Shown piece by piece: positions 25,954 through 34,337 of a DNA stretch of 64,000 bases. This DNA is from Planctellipticum sp942493135 (lineage in GTDB: Bacteria; Planctomycetota; Planctomycetia; Planctomycetales; Planctomycetaceae): positions 5,146,001 through 5,210,000 of the forward strand of contig OW818684.1 of the NCBI GenBank assembly GCA_942493135.1, read 5' to 3'. The notes beneath the pieces are model-generated. The model saw nothing but the letters and a program-made list of their open reading frames with translations, was not told the DNA's origin and ran no database searches. How positions within the stretch are numbered: the first letter of the stretch is position 1; every line of letters starts with the position of its first letter. Position numbers and translations under genes: made by a program.

Positions 25954-26040
25954 GCAGCCGGGCGGTCGGCGAACTATTCGAACCAGGTCTGCATCTTCGA
26001 TTCCGGTTCGAGTCGGGCATTCAAGGCCGGGAAGTTGAAA

Positions 26041-26313
26041 ATGCTGGTCCTGACGAGAAAGTTGCGGGAGTCGTTGATCGTCGGCGGGGGCGCCTCGGCT
26101 CATCGCGAGCTGACCGTGACCGTCCTGGAGATTCTTGGCGATCGAGTGCGTCTCGGCATTGAGGCACACAACGACGTCAAAGTGCATCGCTGGGAAGTCT
26201 GGGAACGCATCCACCAGGCCGCGGTCCAGGTCCCGGCTCCCGTTCCGAACGGCGTAATTCTCAGGTCCGTGACGAAAGCCTCCTTCATCCATCTCGGACC
26301 TGAACGGGCTTGA
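26041..26313 (+). CDS. csrA: CsrA-family post-transcriptional regulator
   Basis: 90 residues from ATG 26041. The family core is clear: MLVLTRKLRESLIVGG, then LTVTVLEILGDRVRLGIEA and VKVHRWEVWERI, with the RNA-binding VHR Arg. A short insert (GASAHRE) lies between strands 1 and 2, and the protein has a ~30-residue C-terminal extension. CsrA dimers bind GGA motifs in mRNA leaders and block or stabilise translation. Several downstream genes have GGA-rich leaders, so some may be targets, but this is inference. Planctomycetes often carry several csrA paralogues. Confidence 0.85.
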   Translation: MLVLTRKLRESLIVGGGASAHRELTVTVLEILGDRVRLGIEAHNDVKVHRWEVWERIHQAAVQVPAPVPNGVILRSVTKASFIHLGPERA

Positions 26314-26507
26314 TCGGGTGGTTGATCGTGCTGCGGCTCAAGACCTGCGCGGGGCCGTGGCGACCGACGTTAGCGATATCCCCGCGTGATTCCTCGCGCG
26401 ACACGCTTCGATGCCCGGCTTCACGGCTGGCGGATTCGTTCCCCGCCGGAAAGCGCACGTTGAATGTTCCCATTTCCGATTCGCGTTTCGCTCAAGGAGG
26501 TTTCTCC

Positions 26508-26957
26508 ATGTCTCGCTCACTGATGTCCGTGTTTGCTGGAATTGTTGCCGCCGTCAGCCTTTCGTTCGCCGGCAGCGACGTCGAGGCCCGCGGCGGTCAG
26601 CACTATGGCCGCGCCAACTGCTGCCAGCAGTCGAATGTCTGCGGCAGCCAATCTGGTTCTTGCGGTCACCGTCACGACCGCTCCTGCGGCGACCGGCACC
26701 GCACCTGCGGTCGGCGACACAACGGCTGCTACGCCCGGCAGAACTCCGGGTGTGCCGGTTATCAGCAGGCCGCGGGCTGCGCTCCGGTCGCGAACTATGC
26801 CATGCCGGCAACCTGCAGTGCTCCGGTCGCGGCGGCCTACTGTGCGCCGCAGGCCGCGAGTTGCGCCGCCCCCACCCATTACGCTCCGTCGCCGGACGGT
26901 TATGTCGCGCCCCAGCCGCCGATGGCGATCGCCCCGGCTCCCGCGCCGGCGATCTGA
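26508..26957 (+). CDS. Secreted Cys/His-rich protein with Pro/Ala tail
   Basis: 149 residues from ATG 26508, with a perfect AAGGAGG eight bases upstream. After a signal peptide (residues 1-28, cleavage near EARGG) comes a segment with about 15 cysteines and several histidines in short repeats such as CGSQSGSCGHRHDRSCGDRH, then an Ala/Pro/Cys region ending in PAPAPAI. The Cys/His content suggests metal binding or extensive disulfide cross-linking at the surface. Family unknown. It lies in the stress cluster directly before the SnoaL-like gene. Confidence 0.7.
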   Translation: MSRSLMSVFAGIVAAVSLSFAGSDVEARGGQHYGRANCCQQSNVCGSQSGSCGHRHDRSCGDRHRTCGRRHNGCYARQNSGCAGYQQAAGCAPVANYAMPATCSAPVAAAYCAPQAASCAAPTHYAPSPDGYVAPQPPMAIAPAPAPAI

Positions 26958-27024
26958 GGACGTTCGACGCCCTTTCGTTCCAGCGGCCGCCGCGAACCGG
27001 CGGCGCTCAGCACAGGAGATCAAC

Positions 27025-28098
27025 ATGCTCAAGTCTTCGATTCAGTCTCGTGCAACTTGCCTCGCGCTCTTCGGTCTGCTGCTCGTTCCCGCTCTGCCCG
27101 TCCGCGGCCAGGATCGGCCGAAGCCGGCTGTCAAACGGCCCGCGCCAGTCGCAGCCCCTCAGTCGGCGAAGGCCACCGCTCCGAAGGCCGGCACGCTGCC
27201 GGAAGAACAGCCGGCCTCCGCGCCGCCGGTCGTCTCGAAGGAGCAGGCAGCCGACGAAGAAGCGATCCGACAAACGAACGAGTCGTTCGCGAAGGCGTAC
27301 GCCGCCGGAGACGCAAAGTCCGCCGCGGCTCACTTTACCCCCGACGCCGAATACGTCGACGAACAGGGGAATGTCTTTCAGGGGCGAGCCGCCATTGAGG
27401 AGACGCTGACAGCGTTCCTCGCCGAGAACCCCGCCTGCAAGCTGGAGTTCAATGTCGACACGATCCGGTTTATCAGCCCCGGCGTCGCCGTTGAGGATGG
27501 TAGTACTGCGATAACTCTCCCGGACTCTCAGGTGTCGGCGGAAAGCCGATACACCGCCGTCCACGTGAAGACGGACGGCAAGTGGCTGTCGGCCAGCGTC
27601 CGCGATCACGCGCCGAAAGATCGCCGCCAGCATCGCGCCCAACTCGAACAGCTCGACTGGCTGCTGGGCGACTGGGTGGATGAAGGAGACGACTCGATCG
27701 TCGTATTCAACTGCGAGTACGCGGACAACGGCAACTTCCTGGTTCGTAATTTCACCATTCTGGTCGCCGGACAGGAAGCAATGGCCGGGACTCAGCGAAT
27801 TGGCTGGGATCCGCTGACGGGCAAGCTGCGCACCTGGATCTTTGACACGGAAGGTGGCTATGGCGAGGGGCTCTGGCATCGGAACGGCGACGACTGGGTG
27901 CTCAGGCTGACCGGAGTCACTGCCGATGGCGAGCCCGCATCCAGCACGAGCATTTACACCTTCGTCAACGAACACACGATGACCTGGCAATCGCTCGATC
28001 ACGAGATCGCCGGAGTGCAACTGCCGGACAGCGAAGTCGTCACGATCGTGCGACAGGCTCCGGCCCCCGCGCCGGTCGTTGCGAACGACAAGAAGTAG
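27025..28098 (+). CDS. Secreted SnoaL-like/DUF4440 protein
   Basis: 357 residues from ATG 27025 (CACAGGAG upstream). A signal peptide (1-28) and a Pro/Ala linker (~30-75) lead into a SnoaL-like cone domain (~78-200: EAIRQTNESFAKAYAAGDAK, then HFTPDAEYVDEQGNVFQGR), the SgcJ/EcaC type. The C-terminal ~150 residues form a beta-rich domain (DWLLGDWVDEGDDSIVVFNC) resembling DUF1579-type lipocalin-like domains. Such proteins usually bind small ligands; no catalytic residues can be named. Planctomycetes carry many secreted copies with this architecture. Confidence 0.82.
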   Translation: MLKSSIQSRATCLALFGLLLVPALPVRGQDRPKPAVKRPAPVAAPQSAKATAPKAGTLPEEQPASAPPVVSKEQAADEEAIRQTNESFAKAYAAGDAKSAAAHFTPDAEYVDEQGNVFQGRAAIEETLTAFLAENPACKLEFNVDTIRFISPGVAVEDGSTAITLPDSQVSAESRYTAVHVKTDGKWLSASVRDHAPKDRRQHRAQLEQLDWLLGDWVDEGDDSIVVFNCEYADNGNFLVRNFTILVAGQEAMAGTQRIGWDPLTGKLRTWIFDTEGGYGEGLWHRNGDDWVLRLTGVTADGEPASSTSIYTFVNEHTMTWQSLDHEIAGVQLPDSEVVTIVRQAPAPAPVVANDKK

Positions 28099-28177
28099 TC
28101 GAGAGAAACACTTCGCGAACTTTCGGTCGGGTTGAACTCCCGACTCGAAGCGCACAACTCATTCGGAGAGTCCTGTT

Positions 28178-30148
28178 ATGAAACGAACTTTGTGGAGATC
28201 CGCAGTTTTCTGCGGTCTGGCGCTTTCGATCAGTTCCAATGGTCTGTACGTCACAGGAATCAATGGCGCCGGCGGGGCAGCCGCTGCGGCCGAGGGTGAC
28301 CAGCGGGGCGGCGGAGATCGCGGCGGCGGTGGACAGCGTGGTGGCGGCGGCCAACCTGGCGGTGGCGGGCAGCGGGGTGGTGGTGGTCAACCAGGAGGCG
28401 GCGGACAGCGCGGCGGAGGTCAACCGGGCGGAGGTGGACAACGGAGCGGCGGCGGCCAACCGGGTGGTGGAGGTCAGCGCGGTGGCGGTGGCGGTGGAGC
28501 GCCGCACATTGGCGGCGGTCGTGTTCAAGCTCCTTCAGGCGGCGGACGCGTCCAGACGCCAGGCGGCGGTCGTGCTCAGTCCCCTTCCGGCGGTGGTCCA
28601 AGTCGGGGTTCCGTGGGTGGAGGCACGCGCCAGCCGTCGGTTGGCGGGCAACCGGCCATTCATCGCGCTCCAACCTTCACGCGCCCCAGCCAGGGCCGAC
28701 AACCCGGAGTCGCCGGTTCGCGGCCCACGGGACCGCAACGCGGTGACGCGAACTCGTTCCACCCCGGAAATGCCGGCGGCGGACGTCCCGGCGTGACAGC
28801 CGGTCGTCCCGGCCCTCAGAACAACAACATCGGCGGCCGGCCCGCGATGCAACGCAATGATATCCAGCCCATGCGAATCGGCAACCGGCCGTTCGATGGA
28901 AACACCGTCAACTACAATAACCGCCAGTTTCATGTCGGCTCGAACTCCTATCGGCCGTCGTACTATCGGCATTCGGGATACCACGGCTACTGGAATGGCA
29001 ACCGCGGCTTTGCAGGGAACTCGGGATATCGCTTCGGCGGTCCGCGCCTGGGCGTCGGCATCGGCCTGAATTCCGGCTACGGAGGCTACAGTCCCGGCTG
29101 GGGCTGGGGACTGGGCAATGCCTACGGCTGGGGCGGATACGGCGGTGGTTATGGTGGCTACGGCGGTTATGGCTATCGCCCGCTCGCGTGGGGGCTGGGC
29201 GGCTGGGGACTCGGATCGCTGTACTACAACAGCGGCTATCTGGGGTATTCGAATCCGTACTACGTCGGCGGCGGAACCACGGTTTATAACTATGCCCAAC
29301 CGATTCCCGTGTCCTACGCTGTCACAACGGACGCGGTCCAGAATGATCCGAACTCGGCCGACGAGGTCTTGAACAACGCGGTCGCGGCATTCCGACAGAA
29401 CGACTATGACGCGGCGCTCGACATCGTCAACAAGGGGATTGCTCAATACCCCGACGATGCCGTGTTGCATGAGTTCCGCTCGCTCGTGCTGTTTGCGAGG
29501 CAGGACTACCAGCAGTCGGCGGCGACGATTCACTCGGTGCTGGCGGTCGGTCCCGGCTGGGACTGGACGACGCTGAGCAGCATGTACTCCAGCGTCTCCG
29601 TCTACACCGAACAACTGCGGATGCTGGAGGCGTTCACGACGTCTAATCCGCAGGACGCCGCCTCGCGATTCCTGCTGGGTTATCATTACATGAGCTGCGG
29701 ACACCCCGACGCCGCCGCGCGACAGTTTCAGGTGGTCGTAGACTTGATGCCGAACGACCGCGTGGCGGCCGATCTGCTGAGGCTCGTCGCTTCACCGCAG
29801 CCGGGAGAGGCCGCGGCGGCGCAACCGCCTCAGGCTTCGACTCGGCCGGCTCCGCAGCCGGTCGATCCGGCGACTCTGGTGGGAACCTGGAAGGCCGCCC
29901 GAAGCGATGGCTCGAAATTCGGCCTGGTGCTCACGGACGATCAGAAGTTCACGTGGAGCTTCGCCCAGAAGGATCAGGCGCCGCAAGAGTTTGGTGGAAC
30001 GTACTCCGTTGAAGGCAACGTGCTGGCTCTCGAACGGAAGGACGGCGGCTCGCTGATTGGCGAGGCGACGCCCGGCGGCGACGGGACGTTCAACTTCACA
30101 CTGCTGGGCGCTCCCGACGACGACAAGGGTCTGGATTTCCGCAAGTAA
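28178..30148 (+). CDS. Secreted Gly-rich repeat protein with TPR-like and C-terminal beta domain
   Basis: 656 residues. A signal peptide is followed by an extreme low-complexity region (~40-200) of GGGQ/GGGGQRGGGGQPGG repeats, an Asn/Arg/Gly region, a Tyr/Gly-rich stretch (~290-370: YGGGYGGYGGYGYRPL), a TPR-like helical segment (~395-535: AVAAFRQNDYDAALDIVNKG, then PDAAARQFQVVVDLMPNDR), and a C-terminal beta domain (~565-656: LVGTWKAARSDGSKFGLVLT). The Gly/Tyr segments resemble adhesive or RNA/protein-interacting disordered regions. It is probably on the cell surface or in the periplasm. The function is unknown. Confidence 0.78.
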   Translation: MKRTLWRSAVFCGLALSISSNGLYVTGINGAGGAAAAAEGDQRGGGDRGGGGQRGGGGQPGGGGQRGGGGQPGGGGQRGGGQPGGGGQRSGGGQPGGGGQRGGGGGGAPHIGGGRVQAPSGGGRVQTPGGGRAQSPSGGGPSRGSVGGGTRQPSVGGQPAIHRAPTFTRPSQGRQPGVAGSRPTGPQRGDANSFHPGNAGGGRPGVTAGRPGPQNNNIGGRPAMQRNDIQPMRIGNRPFDGNTVNYNNRQFHVGSNSYRPSYYRHSGYHGYWNGNRGFAGNSGYRFGGPRLGVGIGLNSGYGGYSPGWGWGLGNAYGWGGYGGGYGGYGGYGYRPLAWGLGGWGLGSLYYNSGYLGYSNPYYVGGGTTVYNYAQPIPVSYAVTTDAVQNDPNSADEVLNNAVAAFRQNDYDAALDIVNKGIAQYPDDAVLHEFRSLVLFARQDYQQSAATIHSVLAVGPGWDWTTLSSMYSSVSVYTEQLRMLEAFTTSNPQDAASRFLLGYHYMSCGHPDAAARQFQVVVDLMPNDRVAADLLRLVASPQPGEAAAAQPPQASTRPAPQPVDPATLVGTWKAARSDGSKFGLVLTDDQKFTWSFAQKDQAPQEFGGTYSVEGNVLALERKDGGSLIGEATPGGDGTFNFTLLGAPDDDKGLDFRK

Positions 30149-30186
30149 GGATCGGGACGCACTGCGTCCGGAAGGAGCCCTTTGAA

Positions 30187-30462
30187 ATGTCGAGGACCGG
30201 CCTGGTGTTTCTGATCGCGGCTCTGATTGCGGCCGTCTTTGGCTTCGGCGCGAATGCGCCGCCCGCCTGGACCTGGGAGAAAGGCTCGTCCCTGCTCTTC
30301 CTGGTCCTGGCGGCGGCCTCCTTCGTCGGCAGCACGCTGAGGAAGCCTTCTCTGTTCTGGGAAGTGCTCAAAGAGCTCCGCGACAGACATCCCCGGACAT
30401 TGCTCCTGAATCCGATCCACGAAAGAGAATGCGATGATCGAAACAACGCACGTCGCTCATGA
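30187..30462 (+). CDS. DUF1328-like small membrane protein
   Basis: 91 residues with two helices. The first, GLVFLIAALIAAVFGFGANA, is the DUF1328 signature; the second is LLFLVLAAASFVGST. Family members are short inner-membrane stress proteins. The C-terminal ~30 residues overlap the start of the ferritin-like gene by 29 bp, which suggests tight co-expression. The extension past the family's usual length may reflect that overlap. Confidence 0.7.
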   Translation: MSRTGLVFLIAALIAAVFGFGANAPPAWTWEKGSSLLFLVLAAASFVGSTLRKPSLFWEVLKELRDRHPRTLLLNPIHERECDDRNNARRS

Positions 30463-30922
30463 CCACAAGGACGTCACGCGGGAAGACCTGGTGGCGTTGC
30501 TCAACGAGGACCTCGCCGGCGAGTACCAGGCGATCATTTCCTATGTGATTTACTCGCAGGTGCTCCGCGGCCCGCAGTACATGACGATCGCCGCCGAACT
30601 GGAGAAACACGCGGCCGAGGAGCTCGGGCATGCTCTGATCATCGCCGGTCAGATCGACTACCTGGGAGGGGAGCCGCTGGCGGTTCCGAAGGCTGTCAGA
30701 ACCTCGACGATCGCCGAGGAGATGCTGCGTTTCGATCTGGAGGCCGAAACCGAAACGATCGTCCGCTATCGCCAGCGCGTCCGGCAGTGCGAAGCGCTGG
30801 AGGAGTACGCCCTCGCCGAACAGATCCGGGAGATCCTCGTGCAGGAACAGGACCACCTGGTGGCCCTCGCGACGGCGTTGGGGATCGAGACTCCCGATCC
30901 GTCTCAATTCAATGCCGCGTAG
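30434..30922 (+). CDS. Ferritin-like (bacterioferritin-related) diiron protein
   Basis: 162 residues, all helical. Candidate ferroxidase ligands are visible: Glu in LAGEYQAIISYVIYSQ, an ExxH in KHAAEELGHALIIAG, Glu in LEAETETIVRYRQR, and a C-terminal ExxxEQDH (REILVQEQDHLVAL). This is a four-helix ferritin-like or bacterioferritin-type protein that likely oxidises and stores iron or protects DNA from peroxide. It is cytoplasmic. It fits the stress character of the cluster. Confidence 0.85.
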   Translation: MIETTHVAHDHKDVTREDLVALLNEDLAGEYQAIISYVIYSQVLRGPQYMTIAAELEKHAAEELGHALIIAGQIDYLGGEPLAVPKAVRTSTIAEEMLRFDLEAETETIVRYRQRVRQCEALEEYALAEQIREILVQEQDHLVALATALGIETPDPSQFNAA

Positions 30923-31035
30923 GACAATGTTATCGATCCCTCGCGGCGTCACGCCATGAATCTCACGCCAACGTCGATCGCATCTCACGAAATCGGGCCG
31001 GTCAACATCACCATCGCTTCGACAAGGAACACAAC

Positions 31036-31428
31036 ATGCTGGTTTTGATCGCGGATTCCGACCAGGCCTTTCGCGAAGCCCTGCGGTACCACCTGTGGGA
31101 CTGCGGTCACGAAGTGGATCTTGCGGCGGACGGACGGGAGTGCCTCCGGGTTCTGCGCGAGTTCGAGCCCGCCGTGCTGGTGGTCGATCGCGAGCTGCCA
31201 TCGGGCGGGTGTGAGGGCGTCCTGGCCGCAATTCAGTCCGACCTCCAGATGGCTGACATCGCGGTCATCATTATCGGAAACGAGCTCCGCGAACAGCCTC
31301 CCGAGCTGAAGAACTCGAACACCGTGGCGTGGATTTCGAAGTCTTCGCAACGCGGTGCAGCGCTGGAGCAGATCTCGGCGGCCATCGCCGCCGAGCGATT
31401 TGTCGACGTCACTTACGACGACAACTGA
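31036..31428 (+). CDS. Stand-alone response-regulator receiver domain
   Basis: 130 residues comprising only a receiver domain. Acidic residues lie at ADSDQA, the phospho-acceptor Asp near 54 in AVLVVDRELPSGG, and the C-terminal Lys in VAWISKSSQRG. There is no output domain. ATG 31036 is preceded by ACAAGGA. Such single receivers act in phosphorelay or allosteric control. No histidine kinase is nearby, so the partner is unknown. Confidence 0.85.
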   Translation: MLVLIADSDQAFREALRYHLWDCGHEVDLAADGRECLRVLREFEPAVLVVDRELPSGGCEGVLAAIQSDLQMADIAVIIIGNELREQPPELKNSNTVAWISKSSQRGAALEQISAAIAAERFVDVTYDDN

Positions 31429-31510
31429 AGTTCGCAACGGACGGCGCTCGCCGAATGACGGCGGACGCATCAAGTCCAGACAGAAAGTCCTCTTTCAGAA
31501 AGACAGAATC

Positions 31511-31936
31511 ATGGCGAATGCAACGATCGCTCCCGGCGCCAGTCGCGAAGAATGGACTCAGGCGGGCGGCAAGGCGGGAGATGCCGCGGCCGCGGCCGGC
31601 GAAATGGCCAGTCACGCCGCCAGTGCGGTTGGAGCGATGGCCAGGCAGGCCGTCACCGGCGTCGGCAAGCAGGCCGACGACCTGACCGCCCGGGCCGGCA
31701 GCGAGATCGAGCATCTTGGAGACCTGCTCAGCGAGAATACTCCGCACGACGGCATGCTCGGAACGGCCTCGCAGGCCGTGGCGCACTCCGTTCAGCGCGG
31801 GGGTCAGTACCTGGAAGAGGCCAAGCTCTCGGGGACCTCGGCCATGATCACCGAACTGGTTCGGCAGCATCCCGTCGCCGCGATCTTTGCCGGATTCGCA
31901 GCGGGATTCCTGGTGAGCCGCGTGCTGAGGGACTGA
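31511..31936 (+). CDS. DUF883/YqjD-like membrane-anchored protein
   Basis: 141 residues from ATG 31511. A long Ala/Gly-rich amphipathic region (TQAGGKAGDAAAAAGEMASH) resembles a coiled coil, then a C-terminal membrane helix (VAAIFAGFAAGFLVSRVLRD) as in ElaB/YqjD proteins, which in E. coli bind ribosomes at the membrane in stationary phase. It is followed after 2 bp by the holin-X/YqjE-like gene, then by DUF3618, copying the yqjD-yqjE-yqjK order. Confidence 0.78.
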   Translation: MANATIAPGASREEWTQAGGKAGDAAAAAGEMASHAASAVGAMARQAVTGVGKQADDLTARAGSEIEHLGDLLSENTPHDGMLGTASQAVAHSVQRGGQYLEEAKLSGTSAMITELVRQHPVAAIFAGFAAGFLVSRVLRD

Positions 31937-31938
31937 GC

Positions 31939-32403
31939 ATGGCCGACAACGCTCCTGCAACAACGGTCGAGGGTCCGGTGACCGGCGAAGCCGACATGGC
32001 GTCGCTGGTGGCCGGCATCATCGACGATTTCCGGGCGCTGGTCGTCCAGCAGGTCCGGCTCATTCGGCAGGAAATCGCCGCCAACCTGCGGCTGCGGCAG
32101 GCGGCGACTGCAGTCGTCGCCGTCGGCGTCGGGCTGGGGCTGCTCGCCGCCGGGCTGCTCTGCCTGAGCCTCGTGCATGGACTGCACTGGCTGACGTCTC
32201 CCGCCGGGACTGATCCTGCGTGGCTCCCGCTGGGAGCCTGCTACGCCATTGTCGGCGCGGTGCTGTCGGTGTTGAGCGTAGCACTGATTTGTCTGGGACG
32301 GATGCGGCTGCGGTCCTTTCCAGGTTGGAATCATGTGGCCGACGAACTCATTCAGGAGACCGCGTTGTGGACGACGACCTCGCAACCATCCGCAGCCAGA
32401 TGA
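31939..32403 (+). CDS. Phage holin superfamily/YqjE-like membrane protein
   Basis: 154 residues. The N-terminal amphipathic segment (SLVAGIIDDFRALVVQQVRL, then IRQEIAANLR) is followed by two membrane helices (~55-80 and ~95-120), the putative Actinobacterial Holin-X/YqjE pattern. The gene starts 2 bp after the DUF883-like gene and overlaps the next, so the three are translationally linked. Inner membrane; not an actual phage holin as far as the sequence shows. Confidence 0.78.
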   Translation: MADNAPATTVEGPVTGEADMASLVAGIIDDFRALVVQQVRLIRQEIAANLRLRQAATAVVAVGVGLGLLAAGLLCLSLVHGLHWLTSPAGTDPAWLPLGACYAIVGAVLSVLSVALICLGRMRLRSFPGWNHVADELIQETALWTTTSQPSAAR

Positions 32404-32774
32404 ATCAGACTCGCACCGATCTTTCGGAGAAACTCGAGACTCTCGAGAGCCGGGTGTCGGACGGCATGCAGTCGACCGGAGCGGTCGTCACCGAGACGAT
32501 GACCAGCGTCCGCGACGCAGTGCAGTCGGTCAGCCAGACGCTGGATCTTCGGAGGCAGGTGCAGCAGCACCCGTGGCTCGCCGTCGGGGCGTCTTTCGCC
32601 CTGGGCTGTCTTGTGCGCGGCTATCGTCGTCAAAGGCAAGACGGACCGTCGTCGAAGTCGATCGACCGACCGGCGCATCGCCCCGAGACCGGTTCCCGAC
32701 GAGCGCCGGCTTGTTCGGTTCGCTTGCCGACGTGCTCCGGGACGCGGTCGCCGTCGCACTGCCATTGGCGCTGA
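32367..32774 (+). CDS. DUF3618-like protein, possible C-terminal frameshift
   Basis: The N-terminal ~75 residues match DUF3618: DDDLATIRSQMNQTRTDLSE, then helices to LDLRRQVQQHPWLAVGASFA. GTG 32367 has CAGGAGA ten bases upstream and overlaps the YqjE-like gene. After about 32630 this frame becomes Arg/Pro/Ser-rich and shadow-like, whereas another frame reads GLFGSLADVLRDAVAVALPL and runs to 32920. A single indel there would extend the protein. I annotate the uninterrupted frame and flag the break. Confidence 0.6.
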   Translation: MDDDLATIRSQMNQTRTDLSEKLETLESRVSDGMQSTGAVVTETMTSVRDAVQSVSQTLDLRRQVQQHPWLAVGASFALGCLVRGYRRQRQDGPSSKSIDRPAHRPETGSRRAPACSVRLPTCSGTRSPSHCHWR

Positions 32775-32933
32775 ATCGCGCCTTTCCGCAGTCGCCGGTT
32801 CCGGCAGCGTCAACCGAAGCAACCGCACCGGAAGCGGCGAACATCCCACTGACCGCGCAAACCCTACCCGGCCCAGGCCGGCCGTTGAATCGTCAGTTCG
32901 GAACGGCACGTTCGCTCTAAAGAAGGATTGATC

Positions 32934-33137
32934 ATGAACTGGGAACAGATTTCCGGCCGCTGGAAACAATGGACCGGTAAAGCCAAGCAGAAGTGGGGCA
33001 AACTCACCGATGACGACCTGACTGTGATCTCCGGTAAGCGTGATGAGCTGGCCGGGCTCCTCCAGGAACGCTACGGCTACGCCAAAGAGCAGGCGGAGAA
33101 AGAGATCGACGAGTTCGTTCGCGAGCTGAAGCTCTGA
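32934..33137 (+). CDS. CsbD-family stress protein
   Basis: 67 residues from ATG 32934, with AAGAAGGA upstream. The CsbD core is textbook: MNWEQISGRWKQWTGKAKQK, then GKLTDDDLTVISGKRDELAG, LLQERYGYAKEQAEKEIDEF. CsbD-like proteins are small, abundant, cytoplasmic and induced by general or osmotic stress; their mechanism is unknown. Presence next to YqjD-type and ferritin-like genes supports the stress reading of this cluster. Confidence 0.93.
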   Translation: MNWEQISGRWKQWTGKAKQKWGKLTDDDLTVISGKRDELAGLLQERYGYAKEQAEKEIDEFVRELKL

Positions 33138-33236
33138 ACCGGGTGCGATCACCAGCAACGACACACGGAGCCCTGCCGCGCCCGCAATGTGCGGACGAGG
33201 CCGGCGCCCCGAGGCACACAAAGAAGGCGGTTCACA

Positions 33237-33983
33237 ATGATGAAGACAACTTTCGCAACCCTGGCGGCGATCGCACTGACGGCCCTCGCGGGCTGCACGC
33301 AAGGGACACCGGGCGGGCCGGGCTCCACCGGCAAGGCTCCGGCCTATGGACAGACCGAAGACACGTTCAATCTGACGGTCCCGATGCTCTCGTCCTCGCT
33401 CCAGCAGGGAGCGCAGGCGGACGCGACGGTCGGCATCAAGCGGGCCAAGAACTTCGACGAAGACGTGACGCTGAAGTTTTCGGACGTTCCCAAAGGGGTG
33501 ACGATCGAGCCCGGCAATCCCGCCATCAAACACGGCGAAACCGACGCGAAGATCGTCTTCAAGGCCGGCGACGAAGCACCGCTGGGCGACTTCCAGATCA
33601 AGGTGACGGGGCATCCCACCAAAGGAGGCGATGCCACGGTCGAGTTCAAGCTCACCATCGCCGCCAAAGACACATTCACGCTCAGTACGCCCCGCCTGTC
33701 GACCTCCGTCAAACAGGGAGCCACACAAACGGTCTCGATCGGCATCTCGCGCGACAGGACGTTCGACCAGGACGTCGCCCTCAAGTTCGGCGAACTGCCG
33801 ACCGGCGTAACGCTGGAGCCGGCCGCCCCGGTGATCAAAGCCGGCGCCGCCGAAACGCAGGTCACTCTGACGGCCGCGGACGACGCGGCGCTGGGCGACT
33901 TCGCCGTCAAAGTGACCGGCCACCCCACGGAGGGCGCCGACGCGGGCAATGAGCTCAAGCTGACCATTGCTGCGAAGGAGTAA
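33237..33983 (+). CDS. Lipoprotein with two tandem Ig-like/COG1470-type repeats
   Basis: 248 residues. The signal ends in a lipobox (ALTALAGC), so it should be lipid-anchored. After a Gly/Pro linker come two ~92-residue repeats that align closely: FNLTVPMLSSSLQQGAQADA with FTLSTPRLSTSVKQGATQTV, then FSDVPKGVTIEP with FGELPTGVTLEP, each ending KVTGHPTxG and KLTIAAK. These are predicted Ig-like beta sandwiches, often used in adhesion or protein binding. Function beyond a surface or periplasmic role is unknown. Confidence 0.8.
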   Translation: MMKTTFATLAAIALTALAGCTQGTPGGPGSTGKAPAYGQTEDTFNLTVPMLSSSLQQGAQADATVGIKRAKNFDEDVTLKFSDVPKGVTIEPGNPAIKHGETDAKIVFKAGDEAPLGDFQIKVTGHPTKGGDATVEFKLTIAAKDTFTLSTPRLSTSVKQGATQTVSIGISRDRTFDQDVALKFGELPTGVTLEPAAPVIKAGAAETQVTLTAADDAALGDFAVKVTGHPTEGADAGNELKLTIAAKE

Positions 33984-34099
33984 TCGGCGCCTTTGGCAAG
34001 GAGCTCGGTCGACGAGCCCTGGCTCGATCTCGCGAACTCAGTTTGAACCGCGCCCCTGCCGATCGCGGCGGGTTTCCCAACTCTGTAAGGACCGTTCCC

Positions 34100-34249
34100 A
34101 TGCTCTGGACGATTTTCGTCGTGCTGATGATTCTCTGGCTGCTGGGGGTCGTCACAGCCAACACGCTCGGCGGCTTCATCCATCTCCTGCTGATCATCGC
34201 GATTGCGGTCGTGCTGATCCGCGTGATTCAGGGGAGGTCTCCGGTCTGA
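34100..34249 (+). CDS. lmo0937-family small membrane protein
   Basis: 49 residues from ATG 34100 with GTAAGGA upstream. Two hydrophobic helices (LWTIFVVLMILWLLGVVTA and IHLLLIIAIAVVLIRVIQG) separated by TLGGF, the lmo0937-family pattern. Its leader closely resembles that of the DUF3309 gene at 25798 (both read CTGTAAGGA shortly before the start), so both may share translational control. Confidence 0.8.
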   Translation: MLWTIFVVLMILWLLGVVTANTLGGFIHLLLIIAIAVVLIRVIQGRSPV

Positions 34250-34337
34250 CCGGTTCTTTCGGACGGCCCCGGGGCGTCGCAGTTGTTTGCGATCCGGGGC
34301 TCCCGACTCGTCATCTCTTGATCGTGAGGAGCGAGCA

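Noticed and set aside
31939..32403. Phage holin from a prophage
   Set aside because: The gene belongs to the yqjD-yqjE-yqjK-type stress order; no phage lysis or structural genes are nearby.
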